Notes: a model not told the origin generated them from the letters alone. DNA of 64,000 nt from Streptomyces mirabilis (GCF_039503195.1 NZ_JBCJKP010000001.1:4278001-4342000), one strand, 5' to 3'; positions 43,116 through 52,405 are shown, counted from the stretch's first letter. Made by a program: numbers and translations.

Positions 43116-44519
43116 TCAGCCGGCCTCGATCAGGTGATCCACGTCAAAGACGTGATACTCGCCGTACCCGAAGCGCTCGCCGATCGCCTTGTACCGATCG
43201 TACTGCTCCTGTGTGAGTGGCACGGACAGGGTGTTCAGGACGCGGAGGAACAAGCGGAACCCGAGATCGGGATCGATCCGGGTGACCACGTGTTCCAGCG
43301 CGTCCATGACGTCCGTGGCGGGAACAGGATGCCAGTGGGGGCTGACGACCTTGTCCACCACGGCGGGCGCCGTCTCCCGGACTTCCCGCAGCACCGTGTC
43401 GGCGAGTTCGGTGCGGGCGGGCGCCACGACGGGTGTGTACGCGGGGGCGGCCTCCCTCAGCCGCTCCCGGCACACGTCCGCGATCAGCCGAAGCCAGTCC
43501 CGGCCGTCGGTACTTCCTGGCCTGTTCGAGGCCCCGGCCCACAGGGCGGTGACCGCGGCGTCGGGCAGCGCGGACCGCAGCAGCCGGAGCGTGTCCTCCA
43601 GGAGGGCGGCCGCCGCGGAGCCCGGGGTCTGCCCGATGTCGCCGCCCTCGGCTGCCTTCCGGATCTCCTCCCGGCTTTCACGCCAGTCCTGGTGGGCCTG
43701 CCCGGCGAGGTGGGAGAACCCGAAGTCCCAGGTGGCATCGCGACGGGCGGTGTCGATGGGCGGCCACGCGATGTCGAGACCGAGGTCGATGAGCGCGGCG
43801 GGGTGGCTGAGCCTCTCGCCGAGCGCTTGGAACCGGTCGTACCGCGCCTTCTCGATCCGCACGGAGTACACCTTCAGCGCACGGAGGAAGAGCCGGAAGC
43901 CGAGATCGGGATCCACCCGGGCGGCCACCTCTTCGAGGGCCGACAGGGTGTCGGGGGAAGGGAGGGGACCGCCCGACCGCTCGCGACAGGACCGTGTCTC
44001 CGCGATCCCCGCGATCTCCGCGACGACGTCGTCACGCACTGCGTCGCCCGCCGGCCGCCAGGTGCCCCACCACGAGGTAGGTGCCGGGCGCCGCCCGGGG
44101 ATCTTCCGGGGCGGGCGTGCGGCGCAGATCTCGTCGATGCGCCGCAGCCAGTCACGGGCGCTCATGCCGTGTGCCGCGGGATCCCACCCTCCCCCGGCGG
44201 CGGCTCGCCACACGGCCCGGATCGCCTCGTCCGGCAGCGGGGACTCGACGAGCCCGCGCACGTCCTCGCGCAGCTCGTCGGCGTACCCCCAGTCGTCGTG
44301 GCTGGTGTCATAGCCGAGGATGCTCCGCTCATCCGCGCTGAGATGATCGACGCTGCCCACGGGACACTCTCGGTCATACGCGTCGAGCTTCGCCGTGACG
44401 AGCCCGAGTGCCGCGCCGGTGTCCTCCGGAGCGGGTGAGAGCGTGAACGCCTCGGCCAGCCCACTGAGCCCGAAGTCCGCGTCGTAGTCCACGTAGTACG
44501 GCTCCTGCCGTCCCGTCAC
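43116..44519 (-). CDS. Unrecognised protein with an internal duplication
   Basis: 467 residues; I do not recognise the family. It contains two copies of one unit: VDPDLGFRLFLRALKVYSV near residue 215 and IDPDLGFRLFLRVLNTLSV near residue 425. Each is followed by YDRF/YDRYKAIGERF and preceded by a helical stretch with a WLRRI/WLRLI motif. It looks soluble, with no signal peptide or helix. The GTG start at 44519 has GGAGGGG upstream; an ORF extending to 44558 lacks a better site. It is convergent with the GH3 gene only 6 bases away, and next to another duplicated unknown protein. The two may form a pair. Confidence 0.75.
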   Translation of the reverse strand: MTGRQEPYYVDYDADFGLSGLAEAFTLSPAPEDTGAALGLVTAKLDAYDRECPVGSVDHLSADERSILGYDTSHDDWGYADELREDVRGLVESPLPDEAIRAVWRAAAGGGWDPAAHGMSARDWLRRIDEICAARPPRKIPGRRPAPTSWWGTWRPAGDAVRDDVVAEIAGIAETRSCRERSGGPLPSPDTLSALEEVAARVDPDLGFRLFLRALKVYSVRIEKARYDRFQALGERLSHPAALIDLGLDIAWPPIDTARRDATWDFGFSHLAGQAHQDWRESREEIRKAAEGGDIGQTPGSAAAALLEDTLRLLRSALPDAAVTALWAGASNRPGSTDGRDWLRLIADVCRERLREAAPAYTPVVAPARTELADTVLREVRETAPAVVDKVVSPHWHPVPATDVMDALEHVVTRIDPDLGFRLFLRVLNTLSVPLTQEQYDRYKAIGERFGYGEYHVFDVDHLIEAG

Positions 44520-44597
44520 AGTCGTCCCCTCCAGCCCTTCAGGTCTCTCACGGCGCACACGAACCGCACGTCACCGGTCGTCGTGTTCGGCGGACGT

Positions 44598-45368
44598 TCA
44601 CACCCTCCGGTCCCCCTGCCAGGTGACCGACGTCATGGCGGCCGTACCGCGGTTCGCCAGGCCTTTGTAGGTGACCTTCCGGGCGGGGCCGAGCTCGTGC
44701 GCGACACGTCTCGCCAGCTCCGTCCCTTCGTGGAACAGCCGCTCCCACTCGTCGTCGTACTTACCGTCCTCCCGGTCCCGCAGGTCCAGGTTCACCGTGG
44801 CGTCGATGCTCTTCGCCCACGCGTACAGATCGGCCACCAATTCCTCGGACAGATGGAGACTGCCGACAGGACCGTCCGGCGCGAAGTCTCCGAACCCCTC
44901 CGCGCGGAGCGGGTACCACGTGAACTCGCCCTCGACCACGATGTGGAGCGGGTGCGGGGGCTCGCCGTGCTCCTCAAGGGCCCAGTCCAGGCGTCCGCAC
45001 CCCCAGCACACGAACTTCGCCCCGCCCTGCCTCTCGTCCCAGTACCGCACCACCCAAGCGGGTCCCAGACGCCTCGCCACCGCCCGGGCGATCTCCAATC
45101 CCCGTTCGACGTACCTCCGCATGTGCCGGCGGGACGGGAAACCGTCCGATGGGCGGGACAACGACCAGGAACACAGCGCATCCGCCAAGTCCGCCGGGAG
45201 GACCAGCCCGTCATCGTCCAGCGGGGCGTTACGGGTGAAGGCGCCGAGGTCCTCGTGGTCCTCGGGATCCGCCGGCCCGTACAAAGGAGACGGCTCGCCT
45301 CCGGCTCGGACGAGCAGGTACTGGGGTTCGTCGTGGATCAAAAAGCGTGCTTCCCGTTGTTCCGCCAT
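44598..45368 (-). CDS. Unrecognised protein with a two-fold repeat
   Basis: 256 residues, no known family. Two halves share a pattern: LVLPADLADALCSW with ARAVARRLGPAWVVRYWDE, and LHLSEELVADLYAW with ARRVAHELGPARKVTYKG. A Cys pair (CWGCG) sits between them. It is probably cytoplasmic. The ATG 45368 has GAGGAA close upstream; 44598 is the stop. It lies upstream of the other duplicated protein on the same strand, 78 bases apart, so they may be one transcript. It may belong to an accessory insertion beside the tmRNA gene. Confidence 0.72.
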   Translation of the reverse strand: MAEQREARFLIHDEPQYLLVRAGGEPSPLYGPADPEDHEDLGAFTRNAPLDDDGLVLPADLADALCSWSLSRPSDGFPSRRHMRRYVERGLEIARAVARRLGPAWVVRYWDERQGGAKFVCWGCGRLDWALEEHGEPPHPLHIVVEGEFTWYPLRAEGFGDFAPDGPVGSLHLSEELVADLYAWAKSIDATVNLDLRDREDGKYDDEWERLFHEGTELARRVAHELGPARKVTYKGLANRGTAAMTSVTWQGDRRV

Positions 45369-45437
45369 GAGTTCCTCGCGAGGTGTTCGGGCGGGTGAGA
45401 CGTGCCCACGTCCTTCAGCTGGATGATGACGCATGAC

Positions 45438-45471
45438 AAAGGCCCCGCCGCTCGAAAGCGACGAGGCCTTT
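45438..45471 (-). terminator. Distal terminator of tmRNA
   Basis: AAAGGCCCCGCCGCT and AGCGACGAGGCCTTT pair at 13 of 15 positions around a CGAA loop. A T-rich end makes it a classical terminator on the minus strand. It lies about 40 bases past the mature 3' end. Confidence 0.75.
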
Positions 45472-45486
45472 GCCCACATGGGATGT

Positions 45487-45506
45487 GGAGGTCCGGGAGG
45501 ACCTCC
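45487..45506 (-). terminator. Proximal hairpin after tmRNA
   Basis: GGAGGTCC (45487-45494) and GGACCTCC (45499-45506) form a perfect 8-bp stem with a 4-base loop, just past the tRNA-like end. Confidence 0.55.
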
Positions 45507-45512
45507 TGATCG

Positions 45513-45897
45513 TGGAGATGGCGGGAATCGAACCCGCGTCCACCGGTGCAGAATCAGGGCTTCTCCGTGTGCAGTTCGCTGTGATTTTCTCGGCCCCGGC
45601 GATCACGCGAACAAGTCGCCGACGGGCCCAGCCACTGTTTGATTTCCCATCGAACCCCGTGACCGGGCTCGATGGTTTAGTTCCCTAGATTATGCCAGGG
45701 TCCGGGTCGGGAACACCCCCGGGCTGACACCCATTTAGGGTCCTTCAGTCGCTGTTATTAGGCAGCGAGGGCGAAGGACTGGGAATCGCTCTTGGAATTG
45801 GCGATTATTGGTTGCGACATATGGTTAACGAGATCATTGTCGCTTCCTCGACACGCTTCCCCTGCTTCGACAGCCGCTGTCGAAACCGATCATCCCC
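45513..45897 (-). ncRNA. ssrA: Transfer-messenger RNA (tmRNA)
   Basis: The 5' end reads GGGGATGATCGG and its first 7 bases pair with CATCTCC near the 3' end (one G-U pair). A T-arm with GTTCGATTC is next to that end; CCA is not encoded. The internal reading frame (45802 down to 45755) begins at resume codon GCC and encodes ANSKSDSQSFALAA followed by two TAA stops. Pseudoknot-rich sequence fills the middle. It rescues stalled ribosomes together with SmpB, encoded 105 bases upstream on the same strand. Length is 385 bases, normal for actinobacteria. Confidence 0.95.
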
Positions 45898-46001
45898 ATG
45901 TTGTTTTTTCAAGCCCCTCCGAAGAGGGTTGCGCACCCGCTGTGAGGTGCAGTCCCATCGTACGTGAACAACGCACGTCGATGCCACCGTATTCCCCGTG
46001 G

Positions 46002-46544
46002 CTACTCGCCCCGCTGCTTCCGCTTCGCCGCCGCGATCGCGCGGTCCGACTCCCGGCGGTCCTGCTTCTCACGCAGGGTCTGCCGCTTGTCGTACTCCTT
46101 CTTACCGCGGGCGAGCGCGATCTCGGCCTTGGCGCGGCCGTCCTTGAAGTACAGGGCGAGGGGCACGATCGTGTGACCCGTCTCCTCCGACTTCGACGCC
46201 AGCTTGTCGATCTCCTCGCGGTGCAGGAGCAGCTTGCGCTTGCGGCGGACCGTGTGGTTGGTCCAGGTGCCCTGGCTGTACTCGGGAATGTGGGCGTTGT
46301 GCAGCCACGCCTCGTTCCCGTCGATCTGGACGAAGCCGTCGGTCAGCGAGGCGCGTCCCTGGCGCAGCGACTTCACCTCGGTGCCGGTCAGGACGAGCCC
46401 GGCCTCGTAGGTGTCGATGATCGCGTAGTCGTGCCGTGCCTTCTTGTTCTGCGCGACGATCTTGCGCTTGCCGTCCTTGGCCTTCGCGGCCCCTCCGCCC
46501 TGCTTGGGCTGGGACTCCTTCGGTACGTACATTCCCTTGCTCAT
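46002..46544 (-). CDS. smpB: SsrA-binding protein
   Basis: 180 residues. The SmpB core ([35 protein letters not shown], quoted in part as [17 protein letters not shown]) and the C-terminal basic tail ([19 protein letters not shown]) are present. It binds tmRNA and brings it to stalled ribosomes. Starts at 46556, 46544 and 46520 are all in frame; the last leaves MYVPKESQ and has AAGGGA very close. The N-terminal Gly/Lys extension is usual in Streptomyces. It is followed closely by ssrA. Confidence 0.95.
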   Translation of the reverse strand: MSKGMYVPKESQPKQGGGAAKAKDGKRKIVAQNKKARHDYAIIDTYEAGLVLTGTEVKSLRQGRASLTDGFVQIDGNEAWLHNAHIPEYSQGTWTNHTVRRKRKLLLHREEIDKLASKSEETGHTIVPLALYFKDGRAKAEIALARGKKEYDKRQTLREKQDRRESDRAIAAAKRKQRGE

Positions 46545-46613
46545 AGTGCTGACCATTTTCGCACTACAGGGGGGTCCGGGGGAAAGCCGATTACAAGAGC
46601 GCCGAGCCGGTGG

Positions 46614-47780
46614 CTACGAAGGGTCGCCGAGACCGCTGAGTACGGTCTCCGCCCGCTCCAGGGCCTCCGCGTCCACCTCCAGGTCGGGGGTGATGCCCCG
46701 CCCGTCGACGGTGTGCCCGGCCGGGGTGCGGTAGTGGCCGACGGTCAGCTCGGCGACGGAGCCGTCGGGCAGCCGGCTCGGCATCTGGATCGAGCCCTTG
46801 CCGAAGGTCCTGGAGCCCACGACGACCGCACGGCCACGGTCCTGGAGGGCCCCGGTGAGCAGTTCGGCCGCGCTCATCGTGCCGCCGTCGACGAGCGCGA
46901 CCAGGGGGCTGGTGGTGTCGCCGCCGGGATCGGCGTGCAGGGAGCGCTGCGCGCCGTTGACGTCGTAGGTGGCGACGAGGCCGCCGTCGAGGAAGGCGGA
47001 GGCGGCGGTGACGGCCTCGGTGACCAGTCCGCCGGAGTTGCCGCGCAGGTCGAGGACGATCCCGGCGTGCCCCGGGGCCTGCGCGACGGCGGTCCGTACG
47101 GCGTCACCGACGCCCTTGGTGAAGGCGGCGACCTTGATCACGGTGACGCCGCCGGGGAGCTTGCGGACGGTCACGGAGTCCGTGGACAGCCTCGCCCGGC
47201 GCAGCGTCTCGCTCCACGCGCGTGTGCCGCGCTCCAGGCCGAGGGAGACCTTCGTACCGGCGGCGGCGTCGTCCGCGTCCCCGCGCAGTAACGAGACGAC
47301 CTCGGTGACCGGCCGGCCGTCCACCTTCTCGCCGTCGACGCTGCGCAGCCGGTCGCCCGTGCGGATCCCGGCGGCGGCCGCCGGCGAGCCGCTCTGCACC
47401 CGGGTCACCTCGATCCGGCCGTCACGCTGGCGCCGGGCCCACAGCCCCACGCCCGTGTACTGACCGTCGAGGGCCTCCTCGAACTCCTCGTACTCGCCCT
47501 GGGAGTAGACGGCGCCCCAGCGGTCCCCGCTGCGGCTGACGGCCCGCTCGGCGGCCTCCATGGGGGACTTGCCGTCGGCCATCGCCTCGGCGGCGGCGTC
47601 GGTGACCGTCTCACGGTGGGCGGCCGGGGTCGAACGCGCCGAGGGAGACGGGGATTTCCGGTCGGGATCACCGAAGGACCCGGTCGCGGCCCCCGCGACG
47701 AGGACACTCGCGAAAAGCAATGTCAGGGCGGCCCCGCGGCCTGCACGGCGGGGCTGGCAGAACAGGTCTCGGCCTGACAT
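46614..47780 (-). CDS. C-terminal processing peptidase, S41 family
   Basis: 388 residues. An N-terminal signal or anchor helix (LTLLFASVLVAGAATGS) leads to a linker, a PDZ domain (~105-190, GIRTGDRLRSVDGEKV), and the S41 protease core. The catalytic Ser lies in GGTMSAAELL and the Lys in GSRTFGKGSIQ. It acts outside the membrane on protein C-termini. Start ATG 47780; it lies between smpB and ftsX with its own hairpin upstream. Confidence 0.92.
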   Translation of the reverse strand: MSGRDLFCQPRRAGRGAALTLLFASVLVAGAATGSFGDPDRKSPSPSARSTPAAHRETVTDAAAEAMADGKSPMEAAERAVSRSGDRWGAVYSQGEYEEFEEALDGQYTGVGLWARRQRDGRIEVTRVQSGSPAAAAGIRTGDRLRSVDGEKVDGRPVTEVVSLLRGDADDAAAGTKVSLGLERGTRAWSETLRRARLSTDSVTVRKLPGGVTVIKVAAFTKGVGDAVRTAVAQAPGHAGIVLDLRGNSGGLVTEAVTAASAFLDGGLVATYDVNGAQRSLHADPGGDTTSPLVALVDGGTMSAAELLTGALQDRGRAVVVGSRTFGKGSIQMPSRLPDGSVAELTVGHYRTPAGHTVDGRGITPDLEVDAEALERAETVLSGLGDPS

Positions 47781-47802
47781 GGCGGTGAGTCTAGGACAAC
47801 GC

Positions 47803-47839
47803 AAGGGGCCGTACCGCCGGTTGGCAGTACGGCCCCCTT
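47803..47839 (-). terminator. Terminator of ftsEX
   Basis: AAGGGGCCGTACCGCC (47803-47818) and its near complement (47823-47839) form a ~16-bp stem with one mismatch and a bulge, 9 bases past the ftsX stop. Confidence 0.8.
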
Positions 47840-47847
47840 GGCATGCG

Positions 47848-48765
47848 TCACACCTTCAGGTACTTGCGCAACGCGAAAAACGCCGCAAGCGCGGGCATCA
47901 GCAGACTCGTCGCGAGGATGAGCGGCAGCTTGGTGAGCACGGCGTCCCAGCCGATGAAGTTGATCAGATTCAGCTTCTGGGACAGCGCGAGGCCGTGATC
48001 GATGATGAAGTACCGCGCGACCAACAGGAACCCGCAGGCGACGCCTCCGCCGATCAGTCCGGCGACCGCGGCCTCCATGATGAACGGCGCCTGGATGTAG
48101 AACCCGGAGGCGCCCACGAGCCGCATGATGCCGGTTTCCCTGCGCCGGCTGAACGCCGAGACGCGCACCGTGTTGACGATCAGCATCAGGGCGACGACGA
48201 GCATCATCGCCATCACCGCGCGCGCGGCCCAGTTCATGCCGTTGAGCAGCCCGAAGAGGTTGTCCAGAATGCCCTTCTGGTCCTGCACGGACTGCACGCC
48301 GTCGCGTCCGTCGAAGGCGGTCGCGATGACCTGGTACTTCTGCGGGTCCTTCAGCTTGATGCGGTACGACTCCTGCATCTGGTCCGGCGTCAGGGAGCTG
48401 GCCAGCGGGGAGTCGCCGAACTGCTCCTTGTAGTGCTTGTACGCCTGGTCCGACGACTCGTACGAGACCTTCTCGACGACGCTCATCTTCTTGAGGTCGC
48501 CGAGGATCTGGTCCTTCTGCTCGGCGGTCACGGCCCCCTTGGCGCAGTGGGGGTCGGACTCCGCGTCACTCTTGTTGCAGAGGAAGATCGAGACGTTGAC
48601 CTTGTCGTACCAGTAGCCCTTCATGGTGCTCACCTGGTCGCTCATCAGCAGCGAACCGCCGAACAGGGCGAGGGAGAGGGCGACCGAGACGACGACCGCG
48701 AAGGTCATCGTCAGATTGCGACGGAGACCGACACCGATCTCCGACAGAACGAACTGGGCGCGCAT
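47848..48765 (-). CDS. ftsX: Cell division protein FtsX
   Basis: 305 residues. Four membrane helices (about 20-42, 180-203, 230-250, 280-300) and an outside domain (~45-175) with two Cys (IFLCNK, DPHCAKG) that may form a disulfide. It partners FtsE and is thought to regulate peptidoglycan hydrolases. It follows ftsE after a 31-base gap. Confidence 0.96.
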   Translation of the reverse strand: MRAQFVLSEIGVGLRRNLTMTFAVVVSVALSLALFGGSLLMSDQVSTMKGYWYDKVNVSIFLCNKSDAESDPHCAKGAVTAEQKDQILGDLKKMSVVEKVSYESSDQAYKHYKEQFGDSPLASSLTPDQMQESYRIKLKDPQKYQVIATAFDGRDGVQSVQDQKGILDNLFGLLNGMNWAARAVMAMMLVVALMLIVNTVRVSAFSRRRETGIMRLVGASGFYIQAPFIMEAAVAGLIGGGVACGFLLVARYFIIDHGLALSQKLNLINFIGWDAVLTKLPLILATSLLMPALAAFFALRKYLKV

Positions 48766-48796
48766 GGCGTCTGCTAAGCCTTTCCGTGGACCGTCG

Positions 48797-49486
48797 TCAG
48801 TGCTGGTAGCCGTAGACGCCGCGCGCCTGGTCGCGGACGAGGCGGCCCTGCTCCAGCTCGATGACGCGCTTGCGCATCTGGTCCACGATGTTCTGGTCGT
48901 GCGTCGCCATCAGCACGGTGGTGCCCGTCCGGTTGATGCGGTCGAGCAGCTTCATGATGCCGACGGAGGTCTGCGGGTCGAGGTTACCGGTCGGCTCGTC
49001 CGCGATGAGGAGCTTGGGCCGGTTCACGAAGGCTCTCGCGATGGCCACGCGCTGCTGCTCACCACCGGACAGCTCGCCGGGCATCCGGTCCTCCTTGCCG
49101 CCGAGCCCGACGAGGTCGAGCACCTGGGGCACGGACTTGCGGATCTCGCCGCGGGATTTGCCGATGACCTCCTGCGCGAAGGCGACGTTCTCGGAGACCG
49201 TCTTGTTCGGCAGCAGGCGGAAGTCCTGGAACACGGTCCCCAGCTGGCGGCGCATCTGCGGCACCTTCCAGTTGGAGAGGCGCGCGAGGTCCTTGCCCAG
49301 GACGTGCACCTGGCCGTGGCTGGTCCGCTCCTCGCGGAGGATCAGCCGCAGGAAGGTGGACTTTCCGGAGCCGGAGGACCCCACGAGGAACACGAACTCA
49401 CCACGCTCGACCTCCAGGGTGACATCCCTGAGAGCGGGGCGGGTCTGCTTGGGGTAGACCTTGGAGACACTGTCGAATCGGATCAC
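48797..49486 (-). CDS. ftsE: Cell division ATP-binding protein FtsE
   Basis: 229 residues, exact family length. Walker A GSSGSGKS (~37-44), Q-loop VFQDFRLLP, signature LSGGEQQR and Walker B LLIADEP are intact. It drives FtsX. The start is GTG 49486; no good ribosome site is close. The 367-base gene-free stretch upstream holds unusual repeats. Confidence 0.95.
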   Translation of the reverse strand: MIRFDSVSKVYPKQTRPALRDVTLEVERGEFVFLVGSSGSGKSTFLRLILREERTSHGQVHVLGKDLARLSNWKVPQMRRQLGTVFQDFRLLPNKTVSENVAFAQEVIGKSRGEIRKSVPQVLDLVGLGGKEDRMPGELSGGEQQRVAIARAFVNRPKLLIADEPTGNLDPQTSVGIMKLLDRINRTGTTVLMATHDQNIVDQMRKRVIELEQGRLVRDQARGVYGYQH

Positions 49487-49853
49487 GGATGCACCACGGG
49501 TCGCCGGGGGTAGGTGAGCGTGACCATACGCGAACCGGGTGCACGAGCGCAGTCGCCGGTCAGGGTTGCGCGGGGGTTGTGCGGGGCTTGTGCGTTTTTG
49601 TACAGGTCTTTGGCGGGGCCCTTTTGTACGGGTCTTTGTACGGGCCCGTACGGCCCCCACCGGTCGGCAGCCGTGAACCCGACGCCGCCCGCCCCTCCGG
49701 AAGCGTCCGTTTCCCCGCCTAACCCACGGAGCACAGGGCAGGATAAGGCGAGCCGCGCCGTTTCCCGCGGAACCTGGCACAGTGGAAGGGGAACGGTTGC
49801 GTTCCCCGCAGCGTTATGTAAACGGCGGAGGATGGCGCAAGGAGGGCTAGCGC
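49487..49853. promoter_or_regulatory. Gene-free region upstream of ftsE with tandem repeat and palindrome
   Basis: I found no gene in this stretch. It holds a T-rich tandem repeat (49596-49647), a perfect 14-bp palindrome GTACGGGCCCGTAC (49638-49651), and the ribosome site for the small zinc-ribbon gene on the other strand (GGAGG near 49840). It must also hold the ftsE promoter. Confidence 0.6.
49596..49647. repeat. Imperfect tandem 26-bp repeat upstream of ftsE
   Basis: Two adjacent copies, 49596-49621 and 49622-49647, both start TTTTGTAC and end GGGCCC, with 4 differences. They are unusually T-rich for this genome. Confidence 0.75.
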
Positions 49854-50045
49854 ATGACGTACGACCGATTGGTGTGCGCGAACTGCGCGGCGCCCGTCAG
49901 CGAGGGCCGCTGCCCGGTCTGCCGCGCGAACCGGGAGCGGCTGCAGCAGGAGAGCCCCTTCGCGGGAATGAACCCGATGGCGCTGATCGCGCTGCTCGCC
50001 GTGCTGATCGCGGCGGTGGCGCTGCTGGCGCACCAGACGGTATGA
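49854..50045 (+). CDS. Small zinc-ribbon membrane protein
   Basis: 63 residues. An N-terminal four-Cys ribbon (CANCAAPVSEGRCPVC) is joined to a single C-terminal helix (LIALLAVLIAAVALLAH). GGAGG is nine bases before the ATG. It is conserved in Streptomyces at this place beside ftsE. Function unknown. Confidence 0.88.
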   Translation: MTYDRLVCANCAAPVSEGRCPVCRANRERLQQESPFAGMNPMALIALLAVLIAAVALLAHQTV

Positions 50046-50200
50046 GTCTCTTGAGAGCAGCGGTGTGACCTCGGTCACCATCTCAGGTGGTCACCATGAT
50101 GATCGTCATGATGACCGTCACGGTGTTCTTCATGGTGGTCACCGTCCGAGACGGTCGGTCACCCTGTGAACCATCCCGAGCATCGCTGATGCGTCTGACA

Positions 50201-50239
50201 CGAGAGGGGCCCGGAGCAGCTTGCTCCGGGCCCCTCTCG
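50201..50239 (-). terminator. Terminator of the LAETG protein gene
   Basis: A perfect 18-bp stem (50201-50218 with 50222-50239) with a 3-base loop, 18 bases past the stop. Confidence 0.85.
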
Positions 50240-50256
50240 CGCTGCGCTCAGCCGCG

Positions 50257-50871
50257 TCAGGCAGCGGCGCCGCGGCCGTTCACGAGGCGCGGCAGCAGAC
50301 GGAAGCCGATACCGCCCGCGATCATCGTGGCGGCACCGACCAGCAGGAACGCGGTCTCGGCGGCACCCGTCTCGGCCAGCTGTCCCTTCTTGCCCTGGGC
50401 GGAGGTGTCGGACGAGGTGTTCGCGCCGGTGTCGGTCAGACCGGAGGAACCCTTGCCCTGCTCGACGGGCTTGGAGCCGCCGTCCGGGTTGCTGTCATTG
50501 CCACCGGTGCCGGAACCGTCCGTCGGACTGTCCGTCGGGTCGGTGGGCTCGGTGGGGTTCTCGGTGGGGTCGGTGGGCTCGTCGGTCGGCGGCGTGGTGG
50601 TCGGCGTGGCCGGGCCGGTCGGCGTGCTCGGGATGGTGGGCGTCGTCGGGGGCGTGGTGCCCGGCTCCGTCGTCGGGGTGGCCGGGCCGCTGGGAATGCC
50701 GGTCTCGGTCGGGGTGGCGCTCGGGTCTCCGTCGGGGATCGTGACACCGATACCGACACCGCCACCGCCGCCGGAAGCCGAGGCAACACCCGCGGCAGTC
50801 AGCGAAGCACCGGCGGCGATCACCACACCGGCTGCTATGCGTGCCACGCGGATCCGCGTCTTCATGGTCAT
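50257..50871 (-). CDS. LAETG cell-wall-anchored, Pro/Thr-rich protein
   Basis: 204 residues. A signal peptide (RIRVARIAAGVVIAAGASLT, cleavage near ASAS) is followed by a short Gly run and ~70 residues of PT/TEP/DPT repeats. The end is a sortase signal: LAETG, a hydrophobic helix (TAFLLVGAATMIAGGIGF), and a basic tail. LAxTG is the motif of Streptomyces class E sortases. The protein would be covalently attached to the wall. Start ATG 50871 (GGGGG upstream); ATG 50865 is an alternative. The plus-strand ORF over it is a shadow. Confidence 0.88.
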   Translation of the reverse strand: MTMKTRIRVARIAAGVVIAAGASLTAAGVASASGGGGGVGIGVTIPDGDPSATPTETGIPSGPATPTTEPGTTPPTTPTIPSTPTGPATPTTTPPTDEPTDPTENPTEPTDPTDSPTDGSGTGGNDSNPDGGSKPVEQGKGSSGLTDTGANTSSDTSAQGKKGQLAETGAAETAFLLVGAATMIAGGIGFRLLPRLVNGRGAAA

Positions 50872-51110
50872 TTGCTTGCTACCCCCAGTAGCTGATCGTC
50901 AATGGAGCAGCGCCCGGGGCCACGGCGTCACAGGTGGCTCGCTCAGCCCCCCGGTTCACATGCGCCCCGGAGATACGCATGCCACGCGCCACCATTCCCA
51001 GTTTTCACAGCAACGTCAAGGTCGTTGCGTACGCGATGTCCGGATCAGTGACATTTGCCTGCCGTGCGGACATGTGACTGTGACGTAAAACCCAGAATTC
51101 CCCCACACAA

Positions 51111-51145
51111 AAGGCAACTGCCGCCCGATGGGCGGCAGTTGCCTT
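51111..51145 (-). terminator. Terminator of prfB
   Basis: A perfect 16-bp stem (51111-51126 with 51130-51145), 3-base loop, followed on the minus strand by TTTTGTG. It lies 40 bases past the prfB stop, within the 312-base gap before the LAETG gene, which otherwise shows nothing but that gene's promoter region. Confidence 0.9.
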
Positions 51146-51184
51146 GTCGACAAAGAGGCATCAAGGTGATGTTGATACCTCGAA

Positions 51185-52291
51185 CTACTTCTCCTGCTGC
51201 TTGCGCCAGCGAATTCCGGCCTCGATGAATCCGTCGATCTCCCCGCCGAAAACGGCCTCGGGGTTGCCGACTTCGAACTCGGTCCGCAGGTCCTTGACCA
51301 TCTGGTAGGGGTGCAGGACGTACGAACGCATCTGGTTTCCCCAGGAGTTGCCGCCGTCGCCCTTCAGGGCGTTCATCTTGGCCTGCTCCTCCTGGCGGCG
51401 CCGCTCGAGCAGCTTGGCCTGGAGCACGTTCATCGCGCTCGCCTTGTTCTGGATCTGCGACCGCTCGTTCTGGCAGGAGACGACGATTCCGGTGGGGAGG
51501 TGCGTGAGGCGCACCGCGGAGTCGGTGGTGTTGACGCCCTGGCCGCCGGGGCCGGACGACCGGTACACGTCGACGCGCAGCTCGGACTCGTCGATCTCGA
51601 TGTGATCGGTCTGCTCGACGACGGGCAGGATCTCGACACCCGCGAAGGACGTCTGGCGGCGCCCCTGGTTGTCGAACGGCGAGATGCGCACGAGGCGGTG
51701 GGTGCCCTGCTCCACGGAGAGCGTTCCGTACGCGTACGGGACGTGGACGGCGAAGGTGGTGGACTTGATGCCCGCCTCTTCCGCGTACGAGGTCTCGTAG
51801 AGCTCGGTCTTGTATCCGTGGCGCTCGGCCCAGCGCAGGTACATGCGCTGGAGCTTCTCGGCGAAGTCGGAGGCGTCGACGCCGCCGGCCTCGGCACGGA
51901 TGGTGACGACGGCCTCACGGGAGTCGTACTCCCCGGAGAGCAGCGTCCGCACTTCCATCTCGTCCAGCGCCTTCTTGACGGCGACGAGCTCGGACTCGGC
52001 CTCGGCACGGGTGTCCGGGTCGTCCTCCTCCTCGGCCATCTCGAAGAGCACGCTCAGATCGTCGATACGCCCGCGCAGCGCCTCGGCCTTCCTGACCTCC
52101 GCCTGGAGGTGGCTCAGCTTGCTGGTGATCTTCTGCGCCTCGTCGGGGTCGTCCCACAGGGACGGCGCGGCCGCCTGCTCCTCGAGCACGGCGACATCTG
52201 CCCTCAGCTTGTCGAGGTCCAGGACGGCCTCGATCGACTCCATGGTCGAGGAGAGGGACTTGAGCTCTTCGGATACATCGACGACTGCCAC
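51185..52291 (-). CDS. prfB: Peptide chain release factor 2
   Basis: 368 residues. The stop-codon-reading SPF motif ([11 protein letters not shown]) and catalytic GGQ ([12 protein letters not shown]) are present, so it recognises UGA and UAA. The frame is intact from the GTG at 52291; the programmed frameshift of E. coli RF2 is not used. The GGAGG lies only one base before GTG, which is unusually close. A repeated element lies upstream (52406-52547). Confidence 0.95.
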   Translation of the reverse strand: MAVVDVSEELKSLSSTMESIEAVLDLDKLRADVAVLEEQAAAPSLWDDPDEAQKITSKLSHLQAEVRKAEALRGRIDDLSVLFEMAEEEDDPDTRAEAESELVAVKKALDEMEVRTLLSGEYDSREAVVTIRAEAGGVDASDFAEKLQRMYLRWAERHGYKTELYETSYAEEAGIKSTTFAVHVPYAYGTLSVEQGTHRLVRISPFDNQGRRQTSFAGVEILPVVEQTDHIEIDESELRVDVYRSSGPGGQGVNTTDSAVRLTHLPTGIVVSCQNERSQIQNKASAMNVLQAKLLERRRQEEQAKMNALKGDGGNSWGNQMRSYVLHPYQMVKDLRTEFEVGNPEAVFGGEIDGFIEAGIRWRKQQEK

Positions 52292-52405
52292 GCCTCCAGC
52301 GTAACGGCTGCCGCAAGCGAGGCTCGCCCCTCGTCCGACGGGGGCGACGACCACCCCCACCGGCCCGCAGACAAAGACCCACCAGGGGGCTCGGGCCGAA
52401 GCCCC

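Noticed and set aside
45513..45590. A separate tRNA gene near 45513-45590
   Set aside because: The T-arm belongs to the tRNA-like end of tmRNA; no anticodon stem follows at tRNA distance.
50087..51088. Plus-strand frame starting MVTMMIVMMTVTVFFMVV
   Set aside because: Only the first ~20 residues look like a helix; the rest is antisense to the LAETG gene and crosses its terminator.
52225..52300. Programmed frameshift in prfB as in E. coli
   Set aside because: The reading frame is continuous from GTG 52291 and no internal UGA is found near the start.
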